From: Chitinophagaceae bacterium
GTDB lineage: Bacteria; Bacteroidota; Bacteroidia; Chitinophagales; Chitinophagaceae
DNA: 64,000 nucleotides
Assembly (NCBI GenBank): GCA_016706055.1
Contig: JADJKL010000006.1
Coordinates: 310,001 to 374,000, forward strand
Direction: 5' to 3'
The notes beneath the pieces were generated by a model that was not told the DNA's origin, did not search any database, and worked only from the letters and a program-made list of their open reading frames with translations. The translations under genes were made by a program, and so were the position numbers. Every line of letters starts with the position of its first letter. The first letter of the stretch is position 1. Of this stretch, positions 10,674 through 18,654 are shown in pieces.

Positions 10674-10699
10674 AAAAGCTGCCCTGAGCAGCTTTTTTT
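10674..10699 (+). terminator. Rho-independent terminator
   Basis: AAAAGCTGC (10674-10682) pairs with GCAGCTTTT (10688-10696) across a five-base loop and runs into a T tract. Confidence 0.85.
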
Positions 10700-10739
10700 A
10701 TTTAAATCATTGACTAAAAAAATCTAATTTGCTTCTTAA

Positions 10740-12395
10740 ATGTTAGCAAGGCTTTCCATACAGAACTATGCCATTATAGATGACCTGGAAATTGACTTTT
10801 CCGGTAAGCTAAATGTTATTACTGGCGAAACGGGTGCTGGTAAATCCATCATCGTTGGTGCATTGGGTTTGATATTGGGTGCAAGAGCAGATTCTACAGC
10901 ACTGGTAAATAAAGCAAAGAAATGTGTGATTGAAGGTGTGTTCAATACTGATAATAAAAAAGTAGTAGCCAATTTTTTAAAAGAAAACGAATTGGATGGA
11001 GATGATGAAATTGTAGTTAGAAGAGAAATTGCAACAAATGGAAAATCAAGAGCATTTATAAATGATACACCGGTTAATCTGTCGCAATTGCAACAACTAA
11101 GTTCAATGCTGGTTGATCTGCATTTGCAATTTGACACACTGGAAGTTGGCGAATCAGATTTTCAAAGAGAAGTAGTTGATGCATTAGCTGGAAATTTCGA
11201 TTTATTGGATGAGTATCAAACTGTTTTTCGTAAATGGCAAATGATAACAAAGGAATGCGATGAATTAAAAAATCAAAAACAGCAGTTCGATAAAGAGGCA
11301 GATTATAATCGTTTTCAGTTTACTGAACTGGACGAAGCTGCATTTAAAGAAAATGAACTGGAAGATATTGATGCTGAATTAAAACTATTAAGCAATTCAG
11401 AAGGAATAAAAGAAGCATTGGGTAAAGTATATTTTGAATTAAGTGAAAGTGAAAACCCAGTGTCACAACAATTGAAAGTGTTAGTAAACCAACTTACTGC
11501 TTATTCAACGTTGCATCCGCAATTGCCAGAGTTATTGCAACGGTTGACTTCTGTACAAATAGAATTACAAGATGTAGCTGGCGATGTTGATCGCATCAGC
11601 TCCAGTATAAATTATGATCCGGAAAAAATTGAACAACTGAACGAACGGCTTTCACTCGGATATAAGTTGCAGAAAAAACATGGCGTAAATTCTACTGCGG
11701 ACTTATTGGCTTTGCATGCAGCGCTGGAAGAAAAGTTACAAGCTGTGTTGAATATTGACAATGCTATTGAGCAAAAAGAAAAAGAAGTTAATTCGCTTTT
11801 TACAAAGGCAACCGAAATTGCTAAAAAACTTTCGGCCAAAAGAACAAAGCAGGCAAAACCGCTGGAAGAGAATGTCAATATGCTACTTACGCAAGTTGGT
11901 ATGCCCAATGCAAAACTTAAAGTAGAGATTAAAGCAACAGCTTTAAATATAGCTGGTGCAGAGGCAATAGAATTTTTATTTGATGCAAATAGAAGCGGTC
12001 AGTTTCAACCGGTGCGAAAAGTAGCAAGCGGTGGTGAGCTTAGCCGGTTAATGTTAAGTATAAAATCACTGGTAGCCGCTTCTATCGATTTGCCTTCTCT
12101 CATCTTCGATGAAATAGATACAGGTATTTCCGGCGAAGCCGCAAAACAGGTTGGGATAATTATGAAAAAGCTTGCTGCAAAAAGGCAGGTTATCTCTATT
12201 ACGCATCAACCTCAAATTGCAGGTAAAGCCGATGCTCATTTCTTTGTATATAAAGAAATTGTAAGGGATGCAGTTAAAACAAATATTCGAAAGCTTTCAA
12301 CCGAAGAAAGAATAACTGCTATTGCCCAAATGCTCAGTGGCGAAAAACCAACTGCCGCAGCTATGGAAAATGCCAGGGAAATGCTCCTGAATTAG
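10740..12395 (+). CDS. recN: DNA repair ATPase RecN
   Basis: The 551-residue product has all RecN/SMC-like landmarks: start MLARLSIQNYAIIDDLEIDF, Walker A GETGAGKS (residues about 30-37), Q-loop region LHLQFDTLE, a central coiled coil (about 165-370), the ABC signature ASGGELSRLML (about 428) and Walker B LIFDEIDTGISG (about 450), then ITHQPQIA. RecN binds single-stranded ends at double-strand breaks and promotes recombination. LHLQFDTLE carries phenylalanine and aspartate where many homologues have HLFGQHE-type residues, a variation I believe is common in this phylum. The frame is intact and the gene stands alone after a terminator. Confidence 0.95.
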   Translation: MLARLSIQNYAIIDDLEIDFSGKLNVITGETGAGKSIIVGALGLILGARADSTALVNKAKKCVIEGVFNTDNKKVVANFLKENELDGDDEIVVRREIATNGKSRAFINDTPVNLSQLQQLSSMLVDLHLQFDTLEVGESDFQREVVDALAGNFDLLDEYQTVFRKWQMITKECDELKNQKQQFDKEADYNRFQFTELDEAAFKENELEDIDAELKLLSNSEGIKEALGKVYFELSESENPVSQQLKVLVNQLTAYSTLHPQLPELLQRLTSVQIELQDVAGDVDRISSSINYDPEKIEQLNERLSLGYKLQKKHGVNSTADLLALHAALEEKLQAVLNIDNAIEQKEKEVNSLFTKATEIAKKLSAKRTKQAKPLEENVNMLLTQVGMPNAKLKVEIKATALNIAGAEAIEFLFDANRSGQFQPVRKVASGGELSRLMLSIKSLVAASIDLPSLIFDEIDTGISGEAAKQVGIIMKKLAAKRQVISITHQPQIAGKADAHFFVYKEIVRDAVKTNIRKLSTEERITAIAQMLSGEKPTAAAMENAREMLLN

Positions 12396-12488
12396 TCTTT
12401 TATACATAGTCTACTTAGTAAAACTCCCATATTTCTTTAGCGTAAACACATTTTCATTCTCATATTTAGCACTGCACTGTTATTGGAT

Positions 12489-12496
12489 TAGTTTTG
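12489..12496 (+). promoter_or_regulatory. Candidate promoter -7 element TAGTTTTG
   Basis: TAGTTTTG matches the TAnnTTTG consensus 32 bases before the ATG at 12528. The expected -33 TTG is only TTT, so support is partial. Confidence 0.4.
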
Positions 12497-12527
12497 TAAT
12501 AGATTTTTATATTCTAAATCCAATTTT

Positions 12528-12887
12528 ATGAAAAAGAAAACCTCGCTGTTCTTTTTAGTGTTGCTGATTTCAGCAACTTCGTTGTTAGCACAAACTAAAT
12601 CGCCGGAGAAAATCGAACTGCCTGCTGATGTTTCAATTATTAATGCGCAACTCGATGTATTTAAAAGCAATGTTTATAACCATGTGCAACTTACTGATCT
12701 GGATGTAGAAAAGTTTGATAAAATTTCTATTACTAATAAGCAAGGCACTGTTTTAATAAAGAAAACAGTAAATACACCCATCGCAAATATGGATTTAAGC
12801 CAGTTGGAAGACGGTGTGTACCTGTTGGGACTTTGGTCTTCAACAAACATGAGAGAAAAAATTATTAAGTTTATTATCAGGCGATAA
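12528..12887 (+). CDS. Small exported protein consisting mainly of a sorting-like domain
   Basis: The 119-residue product has a signal peptide (MKKKTSLFFLVLL..., cleavage near LLAQ, residue 22) followed by about 95 residues. Its last 75 residues resemble a T9SS type A sorting domain: DKISITNKQGTVL, then MDLSQLEDGVYLLGLW, then a final strand KIIKFIIRR. There is no room for a separate cargo domain. Whether it is a free-standing CTD-fold protein or a sorting-signal relic is unknown. It is monocistronic, with a candidate promoter before it and a shared terminator after it. Confidence 0.65.
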   Translation: MKKKTSLFFLVLLISATSLLAQTKSPEKIELPADVSIINAQLDVFKSNVYNHVQLTDLDVEKFDKISITNKQGTVLIKKTVNTPIANMDLSQLEDGVYLLGLWSSTNMREKIIKFIIRR

Positions 12888-12888
12888 C

Positions 12889-12921
12889 AAAAAATGACTC
12901 TGCATTGCAAAGTCATTTTTG
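12889..12921. terminator. Bidirectional terminator
   Basis: AAAAAATGACT (12889-12899) pairs with AGTCATTTTT (12911-12920), with A and T tracts on either side. It serves the convergent genes ending at 12887 and 12943. Confidence 0.8.
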
Positions 12922-12942
12922 TTTAATGAATAATCTGTCATT

Positions 12943-14706
12943 TCAATTTGATCTTCCAATATTTTCAATCATTCCTCCAGGTCCACCGCTACTCACATTT
13001 TTTTCAGTAACGGTAAAATAATAATGCCCTTCTTCTTTTTTAAAGAACTTGTCTTCATATTGCTGTGGTGCTTTATCCGGTGTGGAGTTTGCAGGAAGTT
13101 TGACAATTTGTGGAGTTGATCCATTAAATACTGATATAGAAGTTGCAATTTGCGAAAGTTTTCCTACTTCAGTTTCTAATACCAGAAAACCTTTTATTTT
13201 ACTTGGATCATCAGGCGCAATGCCTACTTGTTCAAAGGAAACTTTGAAGGCATTATTATTTGGTTTAAAAGTTACAATCGTTTTTCCTTGGTAAACCAAT
13301 GAATAGGTTTGATTGGCATTGGAATATTCCGTTAGATTGTAATGGTCAATATAGTTTGCTTCAAATTGTTTCGTTTTAACATTAGCCGATGCATCTGTTT
13401 TTGGCATTGAATATTCAAAAGCGATAGCAAACAATCCTTTTATAGGTGGCTCTGCCCATGGTTTTAGTTTAGTGCCATCATCCATTTGTTTTCTCCACCA
13501 AAATCGTCGGGAAGCATCGCATAAAACATTCAGATTATATTGTTTAGTGGTATTAATGGTGTCCTGCCACCAGATTTGTTCAGCAGGGTGAATTTCCGGA
13601 TGGCAACAATGCCCCATATCATAAATCCATAGACCATATACACAAATTCCTTTTCCAACTCTTTTTAATGCCATGTCGGTAAGTCTGGCACGGCCAAAAG
13701 TATGATCACCTTTTGGCCAGTAATCTTCGGCTATTTCAGCTTCTATTGCATCGAATGATGGCGGACAATCTTTCACATCATATGGTATGTCTTGAAGTTT
13801 CATAATAGTAGTAAACTCTGGCTTATGTGCAGTATTTAAAAGGTATGCGTAGTTTGGATAAGGAACAATATCAATATTTACATCAAAGTCAGCGTAGGTA
13901 CCTTGTATATTGGCCTGATCGGATCTGATAACTTTTCCACTTAATGTTTTTTTTGCTGGTGGCCGATGATCGTTGGCTGGTCTTTGCGGATACCAGAAAT
14001 TAAAATTGTCAGGAATAAAAAAATTATTCGAAGCCCTTTCAAAACAGGCAGTACCAATTTCTTCTCTTCCACGAAAATCATTTCCAATAACTCCCATTTG
14101 TTGTTTCGCTGTTTCCCAATAGGATTTTCCTTCCGTTGTAAATACTCCAAGGCTGGTAATAGTTGTAGTAGCTCCCGAAACTGCAAGCACACTTGGTTCG
14201 GTTGGCAGCGGTGCAGCAATAGGTGGTGCTACTACAGCAACCGTATTAGCAGGTACAGTTGTAGGCTTTGCTTTTTTTCGCTCCCAATGGCCTGGAATAA
14301 ACTGTCCATCCTTTATTGCATTGCGAACCCAATCATAAAGATTGTCTTTGGTAGCATAAAACACATTTACATAGGAAACCTTGTCGTTAAAATTGTAAAC
14401 AGAAAGATCAGTACAATCTTCCAGCAGATCTACCCATATTCCATAACCCTGTGTAGCTGTGCCATGTTCATATATTGCTACCACTATACCGGCAGGCACT
14501 TTTATGGAAGATGCCATATCATTAAAATCTGAAAGCAGGTGTTGACCTGGGCTTAAACTTTTTGCCTGTCCGGAGAAGCCGGCGCCTTCATATAGCATAA
14601 CAGTTTGTTTTTGCAACACCGTTCTATGGTCGGTAACTCGTCTGATTTGGCTGTGCAAGTGCAGACATACTACCATTACAGTAAAAAAACAGAAAATCTT
14701 TTTCAT
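12943..14706 (-). CDS. Exported beta/gamma-crystallin-like protein with a large unknown domain
   Basis: The 587-residue product has a signal peptide (cleavage near LHSQ, residue 20). Residues about 35-125 look like a beta/gamma-crystallin domain: VMLYEGAGFSGQAKSL, then GQHLLSDFNDMASSIKVP and a repeat ending in VSYVNVFYA; these domains usually bind calcium. A proline-rich linker (about 150-175) leads to a large domain with the Cys/His-rich stretch GHCCHPEIHPAEQIWW near residue 390, which could bind metal or be catalytic. I do not recognise that domain. The C-terminus is beta-rich and ends without a sorting domain. Intact frame, monocistronic. Confidence 0.7.
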   Translation of the reverse strand: MKKIFCFFTVMVVCLHLHSQIRRVTDHRTVLQKQTVMLYEGAGFSGQAKSLSPGQHLLSDFNDMASSIKVPAGIVVAIYEHGTATQGYGIWVDLLEDCTDLSVYNFNDKVSYVNVFYATKDNLYDWVRNAIKDGQFIPGHWERKKAKPTTVPANTVAVVAPPIAAPLPTEPSVLAVSGATTTITSLGVFTTEGKSYWETAKQQMGVIGNDFRGREEIGTACFERASNNFFIPDNFNFWYPQRPANDHRPPAKKTLSGKVIRSDQANIQGTYADFDVNIDIVPYPNYAYLLNTAHKPEFTTIMKLQDIPYDVKDCPPSFDAIEAEIAEDYWPKGDHTFGRARLTDMALKRVGKGICVYGLWIYDMGHCCHPEIHPAEQIWWQDTINTTKQYNLNVLCDASRRFWWRKQMDDGTKLKPWAEPPIKGLFAIAFEYSMPKTDASANVKTKQFEANYIDHYNLTEYSNANQTYSLVYQGKTIVTFKPNNNAFKVSFEQVGIAPDDPSKIKGFLVLETEVGKLSQIATSISVFNGSTPQIVKLPANSTPDKAPQQYEDKFFKKEEGHYYFTVTEKNVSSGGPGGMIENIGRSN

Positions 14707-14789
14707 ATTTTTTTTTTAGTGTTAAGAAAAAATTCTGTTCATCATATTTACGGAGTGTAAGGTAGAAAAGGGATGGGATTATAAAGGTG

Positions 14790-14957
14790 ATGAAATTTAC
14801 GCTGATCCGCAATACTACTTTCAGGGTATTTTCTGTAGCAGGCTGCTTGCTAATCTTTTCTTATTTTGCAGTTCAACTGCAAAATCAATCCATGAACCAT
14901 TTGTATTTTGGAGATTGCCTGAATGTATTGAAAAATACACAAACAGGTTGTTTGTAA
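14790..14957 (+). CDS. Possible 55-residue small protein
   Basis: An ATG preceded by AAAGG opens a 55-codon frame: a basic start, one hydrophobic segment (residues about 13-30, VFSVAGCLLIFSYFAV), then MNHLYFGDCLNVLK and a short tail. The latter string resembles the N-terminus of many DNA adenine methyltransferases, so an alternative is a relic of a methyltransferase gene. No catalytic DPPY-type motif follows in any frame. It may equally be chance. Confidence 0.25.
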   Translation: MKFTLIRNTTFRVFSVAGCLLIFSYFAVQLQNQSMNHLYFGDCLNVLKNTQTGCL

Positions 14958-15076
14958 AGGATAAGAAAACAAGAAAGAAGAAAGTTAAATGAAGGCGTTA
15001 CAAATTGTAACTGGTTGAAATTTGAAGCAGAAGATGACAAAATAGTAGAGTGTTAGAAATACCCGTTAAAAGTGGG

Positions 15077-15111
15077 AATTCAGTTGTCCGATTTTTTCGT
15101 ACAACTGAATT
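15077..15111. repeat. Perfect 11-bp inverted repeat in non-coding DNA
   Basis: AATTCAGTTGT (15077-15087) is exactly complementary to ACAACTGAATT (15101-15111) around a 13-base loop. An outer GGG (15074-15076) can pair with CCC (15123-15125). It lies in the 290-base stretch 14958-15248, which otherwise holds only the CCCGAAGGGG palindrome and a terminator. Confidence 0.7.
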
Positions 15112-15133
15112 AAACTATAATTCCCAGCAATGT

Positions 15134-15147
15134 CTCCCGAAGGGGAC
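15134..15147. repeat. Short palindromic repeat, copy 1 (CCCGAAGGGG core)
   Basis: CTCCCGAAGGGGAC shares its core with the copy after dnaB at 17767-17795. The unit folds into a small GC-rich hairpin with a GAA loop in otherwise AT-rich DNA. Confidence 0.55.
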
Positions 15148-15195
15148 GTTGCGTAATAGTTGAATATAATAAAGCATTCCAAAAAAGTATAAAAC

Positions 15196-15226
15196 AAAAA
15201 GACTCCGCCGAATCAGAGTCTTTATT
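15196..15226 (-). terminator. Terminator of the gene at 15249
   Basis: AAAGACTC (15198-15205) pairs with GAGTCTTT (15216-15223) across a ten-base loop; read on the minus strand the stem is followed by a T tract. Confidence 0.75.
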
Positions 15227-15248
15227 TTTCATAGCCCAATATTTTATT

Positions 15249-15752
15249 CTATGCGCAGAGTTCTACTTTAAATGCCAGGCTGAAGTAGGAATAAAAATGT
15301 CCTTTGCTTCCGGCATTATCACTCTTCCATTCGTTGCCAAATGTAAAAGGCTGCTTTGCATGGCTGGCAGCTTCGCCAATACCGATAAAGGCATTTTCAG
15401 TTTGTAGGCGGAAACCGTAAGTCGCATCTTTCTTTAATTCCACCGGTGCCAGACCAAATCGAATCCACCGGGCATCATCTCCTTTTTGTAAGTACATATT
15501 TGCATCTGCAATGGCTGATCCCCAACTTTGGCTAGCAACATCAAACTCATGTAAGGTTAATGCCACATCTCCGGGTTCTTGCACGGTAGAAGAATACACT
15601 TGTATATTATTTACTATTCCATCAGAAGGACATTTAAAGGTTTGCCCGGCAATATGATCGTTTGGGTCGGGCTTCAAGTGTCCGATCCAGAGGGTGGTAT
15701 TATTTTCTGTTTGGCTTAAAACGGGCTGGTTGCTGCGATTTGTAGTTTGCAT
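15249..15752 (-). CDS. Uncharacterised 167-residue beta-rich protein
   Basis: I do not recognise the family. The protein has no signal peptide. It opens with a polar stretch (MQTTNRSNQPVLSQTENN) and then shows alternating strands: LWIGHLKPD, HIAGQTFKCPSDGIVNNIQV, DVALTLHEFD, then ARWIRFGLAPVELKKDATYGF and a terminal FSLAFKVELCA. The layout, with AGQTF near the start and a GDVALTLHEFD strand, recalls a jelly-roll or carbohydrate-binding fold. It is monocistronic, with its own terminator and an inverted repeat about 60 bases upstream of its start. Confidence 0.55.
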   Translation of the reverse strand: MQTTNRSNQPVLSQTENNTTLWIGHLKPDPNDHIAGQTFKCPSDGIVNNIQVYSSTVQEPGDVALTLHEFDVASQSWGSAIADANMYLQKGDDARWIRFGLAPVELKKDATYGFRLQTENAFIGIGEAASHAKQPFTFGNEWKSDNAGSKGHFYSYFSLAFKVELCA

Positions 15753-16192
15753 AGTTGTTTTTTTTAAATTGAATAAAAAGGTGTGCAGCAGTTCCGGTAC
15801 AGAATGTGGTTATTGCTAATAACTGTTAGCAAAACCAAGATATTGTGGCATGGCTGTTAAATATTGCCCTTTACAGTGTTTTTTTATGCACCATTGTGCT
15901 TTTCTTTCAGGGCTTTTACCACAGTTTTTTGGTAAATTGATCTTGCCTTTGGCGAGACTTTGGCCTTGTTTCGAAATGTGGATAACCGGTTTTTTGGAGT
16001 GCAGAAAAAGTGCCAGAAAGAAAAAGTTTTTGCAAAACAATTTTGAATGGATGCAGAACATTATTTTCGCTTGACTGACTGACGGATACATTCCAATTAC
16101 AGAGAGATAACAATTTCTTAAAGCAAGACGGAAGACTAACCCAAAGTCAATGGTATAAAAATCATTGGTCAACTTTTTATCGCCGTACAGCA
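15753..16192. other. Non-coding stretch before dnaB
   Basis: These 440 bases hold no convincing gene. Visible items are the inverted repeat at 15813-15832 and a single TGTGGATAA at 15977-15985, which is the complement of a consensus DnaA box. I find no full TTG-N19-TAnnTTTG promoter for dnaB. Confidence 0.5.
15813..15832. promoter_or_regulatory. Candidate operator (7-bp inverted repeat)
   Basis: TTGCTAA (15813-15819) and TTAGCAA (15826-15832) are perfect inverted copies separated by six bases. The site sits 60 bases upstream of the minus-strand gene at 15249-15752, where a dimeric regulator could bind. Confidence 0.35.
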
Positions 16193-17766
16193 ATGGAATT
16201 TACGAACATTAACAAAGACAGGAAGCAAAGAAGAAAATCTACTCTCGATCTGGGCACTATGGTGTACGGCAAAGTGCCACCACAGGCAAAAGAATTGGAA
16301 GAGGCAGTATTAGGTGCCATCATGTTGGAGAAAACTGCATTTGATACGGTGGTGGAAATTTTAAAGCCGGAATGTTTTTATGTAGAAGCACATCAGCGTA
16401 TTTACAGTGCAATGCAAAGCCTGTCGAATAAGAGTCAGCCGATAGATATTTTGACGGTAGCAGAAGAATTACGTTTCAAAGAAGAGTTGGAAATGATTGG
16501 CGGTGCTTATTATGTTACCAAGCTTACCAATGCAGTGGTGTCTGCTGCCAATATTGAAACGCATTCAAGAATAATTCTACAAAAATTATTCAAAGAGAAT
16601 TAATCCGCATCAGCGGCGAAATAATCGGCGATGCTTACGAAGATTCAACAGATGTTTTTGATTTGTTGGATGATGCAGAAACAAAACTGTTTGAGATTAC
16701 CAACAATCACTTACGTAAGAATTTTGATACTATTGATTCTGTATTGGTAAAAACAATTCAACGTATAGAAGACCTTCGTCATAAGAATGAAGATATAACA
16801 GGTGTGCCGAGTGGCTTCCCTTCATTAGATAGAGTTACTTATGGATGGCAGCCCACCGATCTTATCATCTTAGCTGCAAGACCTGCTGTAGGTAAAACAG
16901 CATTTGCACTAAACCTTGCCCGCAATGCTGTAATGAGTACCAATAAGAAAACAGGTGTAGCTCTATTCTCTTTGGAGATGAGTGCTGGACAGTTGGTACA
17001 GCGTATCCTTTCTGCACAAAGCGAAATTTGGTTGGAGAAAATTGCCAGAGGTAAACTGGAAGAGCATGAAATGAAACAGTTGTATGCAAGAGGTATTCAG
17101 GAATTGGCACAAGCACCATTATTTATAGATGATACTCCTGCACTAAACATATTTGAACTAAGAGCTAAGTGCCGTCGTTTAAAAAACAAACATGATATTG
17201 GTCTTATCATCATTGACTATTTACAGTTGATGAGTGGTACAAGTGATAATCGCAGTAGCAACCGTGAACAAGAGATTAGTAATATTTCCAGAAACCTGAA
17301 AGCATTAGCAAAAGAATTAAGTGTGCCGATTATTGCACTATCACAGTTAAGCCGTGCGGTAGAAACAAGAAGTGCCGGTAAAGACGGTAATAAGATGCCG
17401 CAATTGAGTGATCTCCGTGAATCTGGAGCCATTGAGCAAGATGCGGATATGGTGATGTTCCTATATCGTCCGGAGTATTATGATATCACACAAAATGAAA
17501 TGGGAGAGAGCAACAAAGGCGAAACCCATGTTCGTATAGCCAAGCATCGTAATGGTTCGTTGGAAACAATTAAGTTGAAAGCATTATTGCATATTCAGAA
17601 ATTTATAGAAGAAGATGGTGGCGGCGGATTTGGGGGAACGGGATTGCCGGGTAACTGGAAGCCAGTAAGTGATATGGATGGCGATGGTGGAGCAAAAGTA
17701 TTTTTACAAACTGGTAGCAAGATGAATGATTCATCTGCTTATGATGATGATGACAGCCCTTTTTAA
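16193..17766 (+). CDS. dnaB: Replicative DNA helicase DnaB (one frameshift)
   Basis: DnaB is the hexameric 5'-3' helicase that unwinds DNA at the replication fork. The N-terminal DnaB_N domain (PPQAKELEEAVLGAIMLEK onward) and the C-terminal RecA-like ATPase are both present: Walker A ARPAVGKTAFALN, H1a region LFSLEMS, Walker B LIIIDYLQLM, then LRESGAIEQDADMVMFLYR. The frame breaks at 16586, where TT should be TTT; repair gives LQKFIQRELIRISGEII, which is standard DnaB sequence. About 524 residues after repair, normal for the family, with a glycine/aspartate-rich C-terminal tail. As dnaB is essential, this break is almost certainly a sequence error. Confidence 0.93.
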
Positions 17767-17795
17767 AGCCCCCTAAATCCCCCGAAGGGGACTTT
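17767..17795. repeat. Short palindromic repeat, copy 2
   Basis: AGCCCCCTAAATCCCCCGAAGGGGACTTT begins one base after the dnaB stop and shares CCCGAAGGGGAC with 15134-15147. Short CCCC-GAA-GGGG elements are often scattered between genes in Bacteroidota. Confidence 0.55.
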
Positions 17796-17814
17796 GTAAA
17801 CTCAAAACTATTTT

Positions 17815-17847
17815 AAAAGTTCCTTATGTACAGGAGCTTTTTTATTT
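17815..17847 (+). terminator. Terminator after dnaB
   Basis: AAAAGTTCC (17815-17823) pairs with GGAGCTTTT (17833-17841, one G-T pair) and is followed by T residues. It ends just before the rsmE start. Confidence 0.7.
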
Positions 17848-17855
17848 TTACCAAT

Positions 17856-18579
17856 ATGACATTACCATTTTTTTATATTGCTGATTATAATGCTGGGCAA
17901 AATGCAATTGTGCTGAATGAAGAAACATCGAAGCATATAATACAAGTATTAAGAATGAAGATTGGTGAGCAGTTAAATCTTACTGATGGAAAGGAAACCT
18001 CTAACCTGCGAAATAATAGATGATCATAAAAAACATTGTGTAGTACAGATAAATTCCAAAGAACAAATTCCAAATTCCGGTCATAAAGTTTCAATTGCTA
18101 TTTCTTTACTCAAAAACTCCAATCGTTTCGAATGGTTTTTGGAAAAAGCAACAGAGATTGGAGTGTCAGAAATAATTCCATTGATTTGTGAAAGAACGGG
18201 GAAAGAAAAATTCCGCTACGATAGGATGCAGGGAATTTGTATAAGTGCTATGTTGCAAAGTCAGCAATGCTGGTTGCCGGTTTTGCATGAGCCAAAACAA
18301 TTTGAAGATGTGAAAAATTGGAAATGTGCAAATGGTGCAAATTTTATAGCTCATTGTATTGATGGTAGTAAACAGGCATTATCAAATCATCTAATTGCCA
18401 AATCTTCGAATCATCTAATTGCTATCGGTCCCGAAGGCGATTTCACTCCGCAAGAAATTGAACAGGCTTTGCAGAATAATTTTATTCCGGTTAGTTTGGG
18501 TGAAACAAGGTTGAGAACGGAGACGGCGGGAGTGGTCGCAGTAACGTTGCTAATAAATTGTTTCTCATTTCCGGAGTAA
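17856..18579 (+). CDS. rsmE: 16S rRNA m3U1498 methyltransferase RsmE (frameshifted)
   Basis: RsmE methylates U1498 of 16S rRNA using S-adenosylmethionine. The N-terminal PUA-like domain starts MTLPFFYIADYN and includes SKHIIQVLRMKIGEQL; the SPOUT domain has FEWFLEKATEIGVSEIIPL, then the knot motifs IGPEGDFTPQEIEQA and LGETRLRTETAGVVA. The frame shifts between 17988 and 18005; two missing bases would restore the usual TDGKGNLLTCEI, while one extra base is the alternative. Start ATG 17856 fits the family. A 24-base in-frame direct repeat encodes SNHLIA twice just before the cofactor loop (18385-18422). Confidence 0.9.
18385..18422. repeat. In-frame 24-base-period direct repeat inside rsmE
   Basis: AATCATCTAATTGC occurs at 18385-18398 and again at 18409-18422. 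Because 24 is a multiple of three, the repeat keeps the frame and duplicates SNHLIA in the linker before IGPEGDF. Confidence 0.75.
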
Positions 18580-18654
18580 TCTTAATTTATAGGGTACCGA
18601 TTTTTGTATTTTCACTAGCATTGTTTGCATAAAACATTTATCTTAACAATAATT

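Noticed and set aside
13966..14532. A 188-codon plus-strand frame
   Set aside because: It is antisense to the crystallin-like gene and its residues reflect the complementary codons.
15977..15985. A perfect DnaA-box 9-mer upstream of dnaB, as a replication origin
   Set aside because: Only one box is present, with no dnaA, no cluster of boxes and no clear AT-rich unwinding element; one such match in 64 kb can occur by chance.
15816..16193. A 125-codon minus-strand frame and an overlapping plus-strand frame before dnaB
   Set aside because: Neither has a recognisable family, signal peptide or ribosome site, and the two overlap on opposite strands in non-coding DNA.
16193..17766. dnaB as a pseudogene
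   Set aside because: A single missing T restores fully conserved sequence on both sides; the gene is essential and no other copy is visible.
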